Shown: one piece after another, positions 1-7,949 of the stretch
Layout: each line of letters begins with the position of its first letter
Numbering within the stretch: position 1 is the stretch's first letter
Origin: Rhodoferax sp.
Lineage (GTDB): Bacteria; Pseudomonadota; Gammaproteobacteria; Burkholderiales; Burkholderiaceae_C
DNA: 64,000 nucleotides
Direction of reading: 5' to 3'
Assembly (NCBI RefSeq): GCF_028714215.1
Contig: NZ_JAQTMS010000025.1
Coordinates: forward strand, 1-64,000
Program-made: the position numbers and the translations under genes
Notes under the pieces: model-generated
The model's input: only the letters and a program-made list of their open reading frames with translations
Databases searched by the model: none
Told to the model about the DNA's origin: nothing

Positions 1-15
1 CTGTGGAGATAAACG

Positions 16-115
16 GCCACCGAAACGGTGGCACCAAGGGTTGGGGCCGCGTTAGCGACCCCGTTTTGCCGCTTTGAGCGGCTCACAATTTGAAAGCCCC
101 CGGCTTTGCCGGGGG
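16..115. repeat. Cluster of four consecutive short hairpins
   Basis: Four near-perfect stem-loops sit head to tail: a 7-bp stem with AAA loop (16-32), GGGGCCGC/GCGACCCC with GTTA loop (43-62, one mismatch), GCCGCT/AGCGGC with TTG loop (68-82) and an 8-bp stem CCCCCGGC/GCCGGGGG with TTT loop (97-115). No gene is recognisable between base 1 and the end of brnA at 328; the rest of that stretch shows nothing I can name. The cluster could be the terminal region of a mobile element lying mostly outside the window, or a set of terminators. I cannot assign a family. Confidence 0.55.
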
Positions 116-327
116 ATGGTTACTCTCAATGGACGGATGCATATATTTCCAAGAGCGTCGAACACCGCAGCCAGCCGCTGCCGGAAGCGCGGAGCGCTCG
201 CTGTTGGGAGGACTGAATTGCGGCTGATTCATGACAAAGCTGTTGCGAACGTCACTGCGGTTCAATGTCAATTTGCCAGCGTGATTGAGCCGCCAACGTT
301 GTTAACCCGGCCCGTCGGAGCAAGCAC

Positions 328-537
328 TTACGACCAGTTCAAATTGAGCTTGCGATGGGAAGCGGCACAGTCTCGCAAATACAAATTGATGAGGCTCTGG
401 TACGGAATGCCGGCTTCTTGCGATATCGACTTGAAGTAATCGATTGATTCTTCGTCAAGGCGAATGGTAATTTGCTTTTTAAGCTGGGCCGCATACGGGT
501 TTTTCCTCGCAGCGGTGAAATCATATTCTTTGCGCAT
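328..537 (-). CDS. brnA: BrnA-type antitoxin
   Basis: Small 69-residue protein beginning MRKEYDFTAARKNPYA, the usual BrnA opening, followed by a ribbon-helix-helix-like segment (KKQITIRLDEESIDYFKSI, about residues 20-38) and a helical C-terminus. Members of this family neutralise the BrnT ribonuclease and repress their own promoter through the RHH fold. It lies 9 bases downstream of the brnT stop on the same strand, the canonical toxin-first order of brnTA operons. Length is slightly short for the family but the fold core is complete. The call rests on the sequence opening plus the neighbour. Confidence 0.82.
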   Translation of the reverse strand: MRKEYDFTAARKNPYAAQLKKQITIRLDEESIDYFKSISQEAGIPYQSLINLYLRDCAASHRKLNLNWS

Positions 538-546
538 GGGTCACCT

Positions 547-828
547 TCACGGGTAAGACTTTGATTCTTTGGCACTTGCTTTGCGGGCTGAGATGATTCG
601 TATGACGTTGCCCTCGACACGATAGCAATGACACACCAGAAGCAAGCGCAGCGCGCTGCTCAAACCAAGCAAAACGAAACGGTCTTCGTTTTCGGAGTGG
701 TCTGGGTCGTCAATCAGCTTGGCCCGCTCGTCAACGAAGACGGATTTGGCCTCATCAAAACTGACCCCATGTTTCTTTGCGTTTGCCGCAGCTTTGCGCT
801 CATCCCATTCAAAGCTCAGACTTCTCAT
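547..828 (-). CDS. brnT: BrnT-type ribonuclease toxin (DUF497)
   Basis: A 93-residue protein with the BrnT/DUF497 pattern: FEWDERKAAANAKKHGVSF near the N-terminus and IRIISARKASAKE near the C-terminus. The family is a RelE-like fold RNase that blocks translation when not bound by BrnA. It is followed at once by brnA, so the pair reads as a complete type II toxin-antitoxin module. A candidate promoter region lies in the 172 bases upstream (829-1000), where I see no other gene. No truncation is visible, so the toxin is probably functional. Confidence 0.87.
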   Translation of the reverse strand: MRSLSFEWDERKAAANAKKHGVSFDEAKSVFVDERAKLIDDPDHSENEDRFVLLGLSSALRLLLVCHCYRVEGNVIRIISARKASAKESKSYP

Positions 829-1000
829 GGGCGAATGATAACTACAACGTAGTTACAAATCAAGCGGTGTTTGGCGTGAGATCGAAGGGGAAGGTTTAAC
901 GAAAGAAGCGGACTTCCCCGTCCCAAGCGAGCCGCGACCGGTCGGGGTTGCGGTTAACGGCAACTTGAAGTTTTCGCTGAAATCCGGAACCCCGGCGCGC

Positions 1001-1537
1001 TCAGGTCGGCAAAGGCCTTTCTTGCAGCATGTACTGGGCCGGCCCATCAGGTGTCACGACGATCTTGACACGCCGAAAGCCCGACTTCTCGTAGCAGCGT
1101 ATTGCTCTCAGGTTGGCGGGGTCCGGATCGGTCTGGATTTTGGTTACTGCCGGGTCTTGGAAGAGCAACTTGACCATAGCGATGACTACCTGAGTTCCGA
1201 GCCCTCTTCCAAGGTGGGTGTCCTCGGATAAGAACTGATCGATTCCGCGAACGCCGGGATCGGTTTCCTCCTCCCACCAGCCGCCGCCGCATCCGATTGG
1301 CACGTATGACTGGGCATAGGCAATCGCCTGCCCGTGAAGCATGGCGATGTAGGGCGTGACCCGCTCTTCTGCCATGACTCTTGGCAGGTACTTGGCCCTG
1401 GTTTGCGCGGGCGTGAGCCGCTCATCCCTATCGCCCCACCACTCAAGGACGTGTGGCCGTTGCAGCCATTCGTGCAGCAGTGGAATGTCCGGCTCCGTCA
1501 TCAGGCGGAGCGTGACTGGAGTCAGTCCGGTGGGCAC
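1001..1537 (-). CDS. AAC(6')-Ib-like GNAT acetyltransferase
   Basis: About 178 residues from a GTG start. The ORF extends upstream to an ATG at 1648, but that extra part does not look like the family. The body follows the AAC(6')-I aminoglycoside acetyltransferase pattern closely: VTLRLMTE at the start, VTPYIAMLHGQAIAYAQSYV, then GGGWWEEETDPGVRGID, LGRGLGTQVV (acetyl-CoA loop), KIQTDPDPANLRAIRCYEKSGF and TPDGPAQYM. The tandem Trp and the Asp of PDGP are kept. Family members acetylate the 6'-amino group of aminoglycosides. Resistance is inferred from similarity only, and an intrinsic housekeeping role is possible. No clear ribosome binding site precedes either start. Confidence 0.8.
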   Translation of the reverse strand: MPTGLTPVTLRLMTEPDIPLLHEWLQRPHVLEWWGDRDERLTPAQTRAKYLPRVMAEERVTPYIAMLHGQAIAYAQSYVPIGCGGGWWEEETDPGVRGIDQFLSEDTHLGRGLGTQVVIAMVKLLFQDPAVTKIQTDPDPANLRAIRCYEKSGFRRVKIVVTPDGPAQYMLQERPLPT

Positions 1538-1599
1538 GGTAAATCGTTTTGTGCCGCCTGACGCTGACGATGAACGGACGACAACGGTGCACTCGCCGA

Positions 1600-1737
1600 C
1601 TCCTCGTGGCCGAACCAGAGCGGGAGCGTGCGCAGCACGCGTTCGCATTCGTCCTCGATGCCGGTGAGTGGACCGCGGATGTTCATGATGCGGCTTTCAG
1701 GAGATGCAATTGTCAGAAAGTGGCGCTTCATGGGCAT
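1600..1737 (-). pseudogene. N-terminal fragment of a second GNAT acetyltransferase
   Basis: From an ATG at 1737 the reading frame gives SRIMNIRGPLTGIEDECERVL then RTLPLWFGHEESA. This resembles the opening of GNAT proteins that begin with an IR.. strand followed by a CERVL..LPxWFGxEE helix. After about residue 47 the similarity stops and the frame ends as junk overlapping the AAC(6')-like gene. I read it as a gene cut off by the event that placed the AAC(6')-like gene beside it. Only about 46 codons survive. Confidence 0.5.
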
Positions 1738-1815
1738 GTCGTGGATCGTTTCGTCGGGAGGAGCCCTTGGCGTCTGGCGTCATGTCCGGAGCAGGATCTT
1801 CTCCATGCACCGCTC

Positions 1816-2439
1816 CTATTGCGCCTTCTTCGCCACAATGAACACAGCCTTGTTTTTGCCCGGTTGCCATTGGTAGTCGATCCCGAAACCGGCTTCGGTC
1901 AAACGGGTTACCAATTCTCCTGTGGTAAAGACCTTGACCAAGGGCAGAAAACCTAAAAATCTTCCAATGGGCGCGACAAGCTTCAGAAACTTCATGGTGT
2001 CTCCCAGGCAGGCCGTGCTGGTGACGAAAATGCCGCCGGGTTTGAGCATTTGGTGCACCCTGGCGATGACCTCCTCCTTGTTGTCCAGCAGGTGCAAGAT
2101 GTTGAGCCCCAACACGGCATCCAGGGTTCGATCGGGAGCGCTGAAATCAGCTATGGCCGAGCACTTGAAAGTGATGTTTTTGATATGTCCCGCGTCCGCT
2201 TTGGCTTGGGCGATTTCAATCATCTTGGATGAGATATCCGTCGCCAGAATATGTTTCACATAAGGCGCATGGGCCATGGCGGTCGACCCGGTTCCGCAGC
2301 CAAACTCCAGCAGCTCCATGTCCGGCCGGAAATATTCGCGCGTGACCTGCAGCTTCTTTTCGTAAGCCGCCTCATCGGCAACGGGTTGCCTCGAATAGCG
2401 CGCCGCGATTCTGTCCCAAAATTTGACCGACCGATCCAT
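1816..2439 (-). CDS. Class I SAM-dependent methyltransferase
   Basis: 207 residues from the ATG at 2439, which has a good GGAGG site seven bases upstream; longer in-frame starts lack one. The Rossmann SAM-binding signature LLEFGCGTGSTAM appears near residue 44, followed by ILATDISSKMIEIAQ (motif with the acidic ribose ligand), DAVLGLNILHLL and LKPGGIFVTST. The substrate cannot be told from sequence; small-molecule methyltransferases of the UbiE/type 11 class look like this. It follows the membrane protein gene by 25 bases on the same strand, so the two are likely co-transcribed and may act together. Confidence 0.85.
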   Translation of the reverse strand: MDRSVKFWDRIAARYSRQPVADEAAYEKKLQVTREYFRPDMELLEFGCGTGSTAMAHAPYVKHILATDISSKMIEIAQAKADAGHIKNITFKCSAIADFSAPDRTLDAVLGLNILHLLDNKEEVIARVHQMLKPGGIFVTSTACLGDTMKFLKLVAPIGRFLGFLPLVKVFTTGELVTRLTEAGFGIDYQWQPGKNKAVFIVAKKAQ

Positions 2440-2464
2440 CGCCGCCTCCGTTTGCGTCTTGCCC

Positions 2465-3103
2465 TTATCGCGCAGTGTCCGTGTTGGTTGCCGGCTTGAC
2501 CCCTTGTACCTTCTCCACCGCGGGATCACCGGCCCTATCGACCAAGGCCACTTCACTCAAGCCCAGTTCCGTTTGCATGTACTCGCGAACTGCCATCAAG
2601 GAAAAGGCGAATGTGGAAAATCCAAAAATCCCCAAATACGACGCAAAGAAGCACGCTTGCGAAGCAAACGACAAGTTCCGAGTGGTTCCTTTCGCCAGCA
2701 TTTCAGCCAGCGTGCTATTCGGCGGGAATACCTGCGCATCCAGGCTGGCGTATAGCGCGGAGTGGTAGCCGACAATGCTCGCCGCAGTGAGGATGATGGC
2801 GACCAGTGGCAGCCACGACACCATAAAACGCCCGACGATCCGGCTGCGTTTGCCCCAGCTTTCGGGGCGCAGGTACGTGCCGATTCGGTGCCGCCGATAA
2901 AACACGAACGCCACTATGAGAAAGCAAAACATCGAACAATAGGCGGTCAAAAATAATGTGTGTTCCTGGTAGGTCGGGATTACTTTTCCAGCGGTTACCG
3001 GAATAGGAAGCGCCGCGGCAATGACCGGTGCCGAGCCCATATAGCCACGAAAGAAGCTGGCGAACTTATTCATGCGGCCGAGTTGATGGCTTGTCTCCGT
3101 CAT
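2465..3103 (-). CDS. Hypothetical multi-pass membrane protein
   Basis: 212 residues from an ATG preceded by GGGAGG; an upstream ATG (3151) has no such site. At least three strong hydrophobic spans are visible: HTLFLTAYCSMFCFLIVAF, FMVSWLPLVAIILTAASIV and ACFFASYLGIFGFSTFAFSL, plus a weaker one after residue 22. The C-terminal tail is polar and probably cytoplasmic. I do not recognise the family. It heads a two-gene unit with the downstream methyltransferase. The 223 bases between it and the convergent-side dehalogenase gene hold no gene I can support. Confidence 0.65.
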   Translation of the reverse strand: MTETSHQLGRMNKFASFFRGYMGSAPVIAAALPIPVTAGKVIPTYQEHTLFLTAYCSMFCFLIVAFVFYRRHRIGTYLRPESWGKRSRIVGRFMVSWLPLVAIILTAASIVGYHSALYASLDAQVFPPNSTLAEMLAKGTTRNLSFASQACFFASYLGIFGFSTFAFSLMAVREYMQTELGLSEVALVDRAGDPAVEKVQGVKPATNTDTAR

Positions 3104-3326
3104 AGATGCCTCCCACGCAAGATAGACCATGTTGGACCGGACCGCCGGCACAGGCGATCACGCTGGGGGTTTGAAGAGGTCCCTCTTTTGTTGGAGCAAA
3201 TTATGACCGGGCGCGATGCGGGTTGGCGCGGAGTTGTGGATGCCAGGGCAAACCAAGTCTCAATCGTGGCAGCTTGCCAACACTGTTCGCTCAGCCGTGT
3301 CCTGAAGGTGGACGCTGAGCAAACGC

Positions 3327-4235
3327 CTACCGGCCTTGCCCAAAAAACGCCAGCAGCGCCGCCGCCGTCTGCTGCGGCAACTCCTCCGGAATGAAATGCC
3401 CGGCCGGCAGGGCTTGCCCGGTCACGCTGCCGGCGCATTGCGCCTGCCAGAGTTCCAGCGGCTTGAACAACCGGTGCACCACGCCGCGCTGGCCCCACAG
3501 CAGCAGCGTGTCGCAGGCGATCTTGTCGCCTTGGGCGCGGCTGGCGCGGTCGTGTTCCAGGTCGATGCCGGCGCTGGCCCGGTAGTCTTCGCAGACGGCG
3601 TGAAGGGTGGCCGGGTTGCCGAAACAGCGTTCGTACTCGGCCAGCGCCGCCGGCTCGATGTGGTCCAGGCCTTGCGCGCCCCAGCCGCCCAGTTTGGCGT
3701 GCAGATAGGCCAGCGCGCTGCCCATGATCATGGTCTCGGGCAGGGGCGCCGGCTGGATCAGGTGAAACCAGTGGTCGTAGGCGCACGCAAATTCAAAGTC
3801 GGTGGCGGCGTACATGTCCAGCGTCGGTGCGATGTCGATCAGGCACAGCCGTCGCACCCGCCGCGGGTGGTCCAGCGCCAGCCGGTGCGCCACGCGGGCG
3901 CCGCGGTCGTGGCCGCAGACATCAAAAGAAGCCACGTCCAGCGCGTCCATCAGCGCCACCATGTCCTGCGCCATGGCACGTTTGCTGTAGTTGCTGTGGT
4001 CGGCCAGGCCCGGTGCCTTGGACGAGTCGCCGTAGCCGCGCAAGTCCGGCAGCACCAGATAGAAATCGTGCTTCAGCTGGCGTGCCACCCGGTGCCACAT
4101 CACATGGGTTTGCGGAAAACCGTGCAGCAACAGCAACGCCGGCCGGCCGGCCGGCAAGCCGCGCGAGACCCGGGCCTGGATATGCTGGTCATTGAAGTCG
4201 AAGTAGCGCGTCTCAAAATCTTCAAACCAGTGCAT
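3327..4235 (-). CDS. dehH1: Fluoroacetate/haloacetate dehalogenase (alpha/beta hydrolase)
   Basis: 302 residues, the usual length. Every residue described for fluoroacetate dehalogenase catalysis is present at nearly the published numbering of the Rhodopseudomonas enzyme: nucleophile Asp110 in GHDRGARV, carboxylate-binding Arg111 and Arg114, Asp134, halide-binding His155-Trp156 in YDHWFHL, Tyr218 in CEDYRA, and the catalytic base His280 in AGHFIPEE. The oxyanion region is LLLHGFPQTHVMWH. The enzyme hydrolyses haloacetate to glycolate plus halide, including the C-F bond in some members. It lies 51 bases after the SnoaL-like gene. Epoxide hydrolase is the main alternative, but the double Arg and His-Trp pair argue against it. 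Confidence 0.88.
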   Translation of the reverse strand: MHWFEDFETRYFDFNDQHIQARVSRGLPAGRPALLLLHGFPQTHVMWHRVARQLKHDFYLVLPDLRGYGDSSKAPGLADHSNYSKRAMAQDMVALMDALDVASFDVCGHDRGARVAHRLALDHPRRVRRLCLIDIAPTLDMYAATDFEFACAYDHWFHLIQPAPLPETMIMGSALAYLHAKLGGWGAQGLDHIEPAALAEYERCFGNPATLHAVCEDYRASAGIDLEHDRASRAQGDKIACDTLLLWGQRGVVHRLFKPLELWQAQCAGSVTGQALPAGHFIPEELPQQTAAALLAFFGQGR

Positions 4236-4286
4236 CAGGCGTTCTCGTGTTCAGGGGATTTTTTGTCGTGTCCGGCAGCGGCTGCC

Positions 4287-4775
4287 TCAGGGCTGGCCGG
4301 CCAGGAATTTTTTCAGGTTGGCGCCGGCTTGCGCCTGCACCTTGGCGCGCAGCATGGGCGTCCAGCTCAGCAGCAGGCCCGGCGCCCCCAGGGCCTGGCG
4401 CGACCAGCGCCAGAAGCTGAAGCGGTCCCTGTGGCTGGCAATCAGGCCCTCCGGGGTGAAGGTGAACTGGGCATCGATGATGTTGTGCACCAGCCGGCCG
4501 GTGGCGCTGAAGCGGTAATGCGCTTCCCAGTGCGCGCTGGCGCTGCGGCCATCGGCCTGGACGGCGCTGAACTCCAGTTTCCACTCCTCGCGCCCCTTGG
4601 CCTGGGTGGCGGCGCACAGCATGCGCCACATGCCGCCGGCCTCGCGCCGTCCGCGCAGCGAGAACACCGGGTCGTCAAAGCGCACGTCCGGCGCGTAGCA
4701 ACTGACCATGTTGTCGGCGTCCAGCGCCTGAAAGGCGCGATAGAACTTGGTCACGGTTTGTTGGTTGGCATTCAT
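4287..4775 (-). CDS. SnoaL/NTF2-like protein
   Basis: 162 residues with the SnoaL-like cone fold pattern: an N-terminal helix pair (TVTKFYRAFQALDADNMVSC), YAPDVRFDDPVFSLRG, then alternating strands ending IDAQFTFTPEGLIASHRDRFSFW. Family members bind small hydrophobic ligands, and some are isomerases, dehydratases or hydrolases; the function is not predictable here. It lies between the ABC transporter ATPase gene (105 bases upstream) and the dehalogenase gene (51 bases downstream), on the same strand, so it may belong to a haloacid or amino acid catabolic transcription unit. Confidence 0.75.
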   Translation of the reverse strand: MNANQQTVTKFYRAFQALDADNMVSCYAPDVRFDDPVFSLRGRREAGGMWRMLCAATQAKGREEWKLEFSAVQADGRSASAHWEAHYRFSATGRLVHNIIDAQFTFTPEGLIASHRDRFSFWRWSRQALGAPGLLLSWTPMLRAKVQAQAGANLKKFLAGQP

Positions 4776-4880
4776 GGGGGCTCCGGCAAGAAATGAGGGT
4801 GCTGCGCGAGCGCGAAGGTTACCGTAAATTCTCCAATCACGTGCGCCAGCGCCCGCGCCCGGAAAACAGCGTCGCGGCGT

Positions 4881-5642
4881 CTACTTGAGCGCCGACAGAA
4901 ACTGTTGCAGCTCGGGCGTGCGGGGCTGCGTGAACAAGGTCTCGGGCGCGCCCATTTCATGCACCTTGCCCTGGTGCATGAAGACCACGCGGTCGCTGAC
5001 CTTGCGCGCAAAACTCATCTCGTGGGTCACGATGATCAGGGTCATGCCCTCCAGCGCCAGCCGCTCCACCACCTGCAGCACCTCGCCCACCAGCTCGGGG
5101 TCCAGCGCCGAGGTGATTTCGTCGCACAGCAAGACTTCCGGGTTCATCGCCAGCGCACGCGCAATCGCCACCCGCTGCTGCTGCCCGCCCGACAGGCGAT
5201 CCGGCAGGCTGTCGAACTTGTCGGCCAGCCCGACGCGCTCCAGCAACTGCTCGGCGCGCTGGCGGGCCTCCATCTTGGGCAGAGCTTTGACCAGGGTCGG
5301 CGCCAGCATCACGTTGCGTCCGGCGCTCAAGTGCGGGAACAGGTTGAAGCTCTGAAAAATCATGCCCACGTTCTGGCGCAGTTCGCGCATGGCCCGCGGG
5401 TTGCCGGGCTGCAAGGCCTGGCCGTCGACCCGCAGCTCGCCCTGCTGAAAGTCTTCCAGTCCGTTGATGCAGCGCAGCAGTGTACTTTTGCCGGAGCCGC
5501 TCTTGCCGATGACGCACACCACCTCGCGCCGCCCGACCTGCAGATCGATGCCCTTGAGCACTTCGTGGGTGCCATAGCGCTTGCGCAGGCCGCGGATATC
5601 GACCAGCGGAAAAGACGGTGCGGATTCGGAAGTTGAGGTCAT
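4881..5642 (-). CDS. Polar amino acid ABC transporter, ATPase
   Basis: 253 residues from an ATG that overlaps the stop of the upstream permease gene by four bases. All ABC motifs are present: Walker A GKSGSGKST, Q-loop MIFQSFNLFPH, signature LSGGQQQR, Walker B VLLCDEITSALDPE and H-loop VTHEMSF. The subgroup resembles GlnQ/HisP/GltL-type ATPases that energise uptake of polar amino acids. It is the last gene of the binding protein - permease - permease - ATPase operon. The substrate is probably an amino acid or ureido amino acid, judging from the divergent catabolic genes. Confidence 0.93.
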   Translation of the reverse strand: MTSTSESAPSFPLVDIRGLRKRYGTHEVLKGIDLQVGRREVVCVIGKSGSGKSTLLRCINGLEDFQQGELRVDGQALQPGNPRAMRELRQNVGMIFQSFNLFPHLSAGRNVMLAPTLVKALPKMEARQRAEQLLERVGLADKFDSLPDRLSGGQQQRVAIARALAMNPEVLLCDEITSALDPELVGEVLQVVERLALEGMTLIIVTHEMSFARKVSDRVVFMHQGKVHEMGAPETLFTQPRTPELQQFLSALK

Positions 5643-6289
5643 GGTTGGGGTCGGAGTTTTTGCTCGATGCGCCGGCTCCACATCGACAGCGGCAGGCACA
5701 GCGCGAAATACATCAAGCCGACGCAGCCGTACACCAGAAACGGCTTGTAGGTGGCGTTGGCAATCAACTGGCCGGCCTTGGTGATCTCGACGAAGCCGAT
5801 CACGGAAGTCAGCGCCGTGCCCTTGATGACCTGCACCAGGAAACCCACCGTGGGTGCCACGGCGAGGCGGCTGGCCTGCGGAAAAATCACGTGGCGCAAC
5901 TGCTCGCGCAGATTCAGCGCCAGGCTGCTGCTGGCCTCCCACTGGCCGCGCGGCACGGCGTCGACGCAGCCGCGCCAGATCTCGGTCAGGTAGGCACTGG
6001 TGTAGAGCGTCAGGCAGACCGCGGCGGCCAGCAGCGGCGAGGTGTCGACACCCAGCAGGGCCAGGCCGAAGTAGGTCAGAAAGATCTGCATCAGCAGCGG
6101 CGTGCCCTGAAACAGTTGCACGTACAGCGCGACGCCGCGCCGGGCCCCGGGCCAGCCGGCCAGCCGGGCCAGCAGCAACGCCAGGCCGACCAGGCCGCCG
6201 CCGACAAAGGCGATCATGGACAGGCCCACGGTCCAGCGCAGAGCCAGCAGCAGCTGGTGCACGATGTCCCAAAGTGTGAATTCGACCAT
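5639..6289 (-). CDS. Polar amino acid ABC transporter permease (HisM type)
   Basis: 216 residues with about five membrane spans. It carries the family signature QLFQGTPLLMQIF at about 58-70 and the cytoplasmic coupling (EAA) loop, REQLRHVIFPQASRLAVAP. The arginine-rich C-terminus follows the last span. It pairs with the next permease upstream to form the channel of a three-component importer. The gene starts 18 bases after the first permease and overlaps the ATPase start by four bases, so translation is coupled. Confidence 0.92.
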   Translation of the reverse strand: MVEFTLWDIVHQLLLALRWTVGLSMIAFVGGGLVGLALLLARLAGWPGARRGVALYVQLFQGTPLLMQIFLTYFGLALLGVDTSPLLAAAVCLTLYTSAYLTEIWRGCVDAVPRGQWEASSSLALNLREQLRHVIFPQASRLAVAPTVGFLVQVIKGTALTSVIGFVEITKAGQLIANATYKPFLVYGCVGLMYFALCLPLSMWSRRIEQKLRPQP

Positions 6290-6307
6290 CTTGCTATTAC
6301 CGTGCCC

Positions 6308-6964
6308 TCAGCGGCCGAAGATGAAGCGCGGCCCCAGCCAGTTCAGCGCCTGGCGCAGCAGCACGGCCAGCAGCAGGTACTCGGCGGTGACGATGATGTA
6401 GGCCTCGAAGCTGCGGAAGGTGCGGCTGGAGATCAGGTTCGCGGCGTAAGAGGCTTCCTCGGTCGAGATCTGGCTGCACACCGCCGAGCCCAGCATCACG
6501 ATGATGATCTGGCTGACCAGCGCCGGCCAGACGCGCGCGAGTGCCGGCGGCAGCACCACGCGGCTGAATGTCTGCCAGCCGTTGAGCGCCAGGCTTTGCG
6601 CCGCCTCCAGCTGGCCGCGCGACGTCGCCTCGATGCCGGCGCGGATGATTTCACTGGCGTAGGCGCCCAGATTGAGCACCATGGCCAAAATACTGGCGAC
6701 CTCGGGCGAGAGCCGCACGCCGGCCGCCGGCAGGCCAAAGAAGACAAAGAACAGCTGGATGATGAAGGGCGTGTTGCGGATCAGCTCCACATAGCCGCCC
6801 ACCAGCGCCCGCAAGCCGGCCCCGCCGTGCCCGCGTGACCAGGCGCAGGCAATGCCCAGCAGCGTGCCCAGCAGCGCTGCCGCCAGGCTCAGCAGGCTGG
6901 TCAGCGTCAGCCCCTTGAGCAGCATGGGCCACTGCGCCAGCACCACCAGGAAATCAAACGTCAT
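6308..6964 (-). CDS. Polar amino acid ABC transporter permease (HisQ/M type)
   Basis: 218 residues and several hydrophobic spans. ELIRNTPFIIQLFFVFFGLP is the typical motif of the second permease in these importers, and the EAA loop reads EAAQSLALNGWQTFSRVVLP. It begins 44 bases after the substrate-binding protein stop and forms a heterodimer with the following permease. No frameshift or missing segment is seen. Confidence 0.92.
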   Translation of the reverse strand: MTFDFLVVLAQWPMLLKGLTLTSLLSLAAALLGTLLGIACAWSRGHGGAGLRALVGGYVELIRNTPFIIQLFFVFFGLPAAGVRLSPEVASILAMVLNLGAYASEIIRAGIEATSRGQLEAAQSLALNGWQTFSRVVLPPALARVWPALVSQIIIVMLGSAVCSQISTEEASYAANLISSRTFRSFEAYIIVTAEYLLLAVLLRQALNWLGPRFIFGR

Positions 6965-7008
6965 GCGACCTGCGCTCTAAGGAATTGCAGTCAACGCGCC
7001 ATTGCGCC

Positions 7009-7800
7009 CTATTCCGGCAGGTTGCCGGTGCCGCGGCCCAGCCAGCGCTGCGCATAGGCTTCCAGCGTGCCGTCGGTCTTGGCCTGCTTGATGATGGCGT
7101 TGACCTTGTCCAGCAAGGCCTGCTCGCCCTTGCGCACACCGATGAAGTTGGGCGAATCCTTCAGCAGCAGCTTGTACTCGGCCTCGATCTGCGGATTTTT
7201 TTGCACCGCCAGCGCGGCCACGGCGGCGCCGGTGGCGATCAACTGAGTCTGCTGCGAGACGAAGGCGGCGACGGTCGAGTTGTCGTCTTCAAAGCGCTGG
7301 ATCTTCAAGGTGGGCGGCGCCACTTGCTGCAGCACGTCGTCCTGGATCGTGCCGCGCGTCACGGCAATGGTCTTGCCGCCCAGATCGGCAAAGTTCTTGA
7401 TGGTCAGCGCTTTCGGCCCGAACACCGCCTGGTAGAACGGCGCGTAGGCGATCGTGAAGTCGATCACCTTCTGGCGCTCGGCGTTCTTGCCCAGGGCCGA
7501 GACGATCAGGTCGATCTTTTTGGTTTGCAGATAGGGAATGCGGTTGGGCGTGCTGACCGGCACCAGTTCCGCCTTGACGCCCAGCTTGTCGGCAATCAGC
7601 TGCGCCACGGCGACATCGAGCCCCTGCGGCTTGAAGTCCGGACCCATGAAACCGTAAGGCGGAAAGTCGGTCGGAATGCCCAGGGCAATCGACTTCTTCG
7701 CCAGCACCTTGCTGAGCGAATCATCGGCATGGGCCGGAGCCGACAGCAGCACAAGACCGGCCAGCAGGCCGGTGACGCAGGAGAGGAATCTGGATTTCAT
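7009..7800 (-). CDS. Periplasmic amino acid-binding protein of the ABC importer
   Basis: 263 residues from the ATG at 7800, which starts a classical Sec signal peptide (MKSRFLSCVTGLLAGLVLLS, cleavage after AHA). An upstream extension to 7923 is unlikely because it would bury the signal. The mature part begins SLSKVLAKKSIALGIPTDFP and contains the SBP family 3 pattern PPYGFMGPDFKPQGLDVAVA, a ligand-binding aromatic/acid region. The gene leads the importer operon and is transcribed away from the RpiR regulator. Its upstream region carries two identical palindromes that are likely operators. Confidence 0.92.
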   Translation of the reverse strand: MKSRFLSCVTGLLAGLVLLSAPAHADDSLSKVLAKKSIALGIPTDFPPYGFMGPDFKPQGLDVAVAQLIADKLGVKAELVPVSTPNRIPYLQTKKIDLIVSALGKNAERQKVIDFTIAYAPFYQAVFGPKALTIKNFADLGGKTIAVTRGTIQDDVLQQVAPPTLKIQRFEDDNSTVAAFVSQQTQLIATGAAVAALAVQKNPQIEAEYKLLLKDSPNFIGVRKGEQALLDKVNAIIKQAKTDGTLEAYAQRWLGRGTGNLPE

Positions 7801-7949
7801 GGCGTAGCGATGGCAAAAGTTGAACATGCGCTGGCTAGGCAAGTTGCGTGCCACGCGCCTGCCGCGGGGTGCCGTCAACGCCGATGCGCCCTCTGCCGCA
7901 AAACGACGGACGCTGGCGGGCATCGAATTTGCATGATGGGCTGCGAGCC

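Noticed and set aside
240..327. Possible attC site after brnA
   Set aside because: Only GTTAAC was found; no matching second core site.
829..1000. Integron attC-like site (GTTAAC and GTTAAAC elements) between brnT and the AAC-like gene
   Set aside because: Core sites are present in part, but the arm spacing does not fit (about 5 versus 15 bases) and the complementary L boxes are weak; a folding search would be needed.
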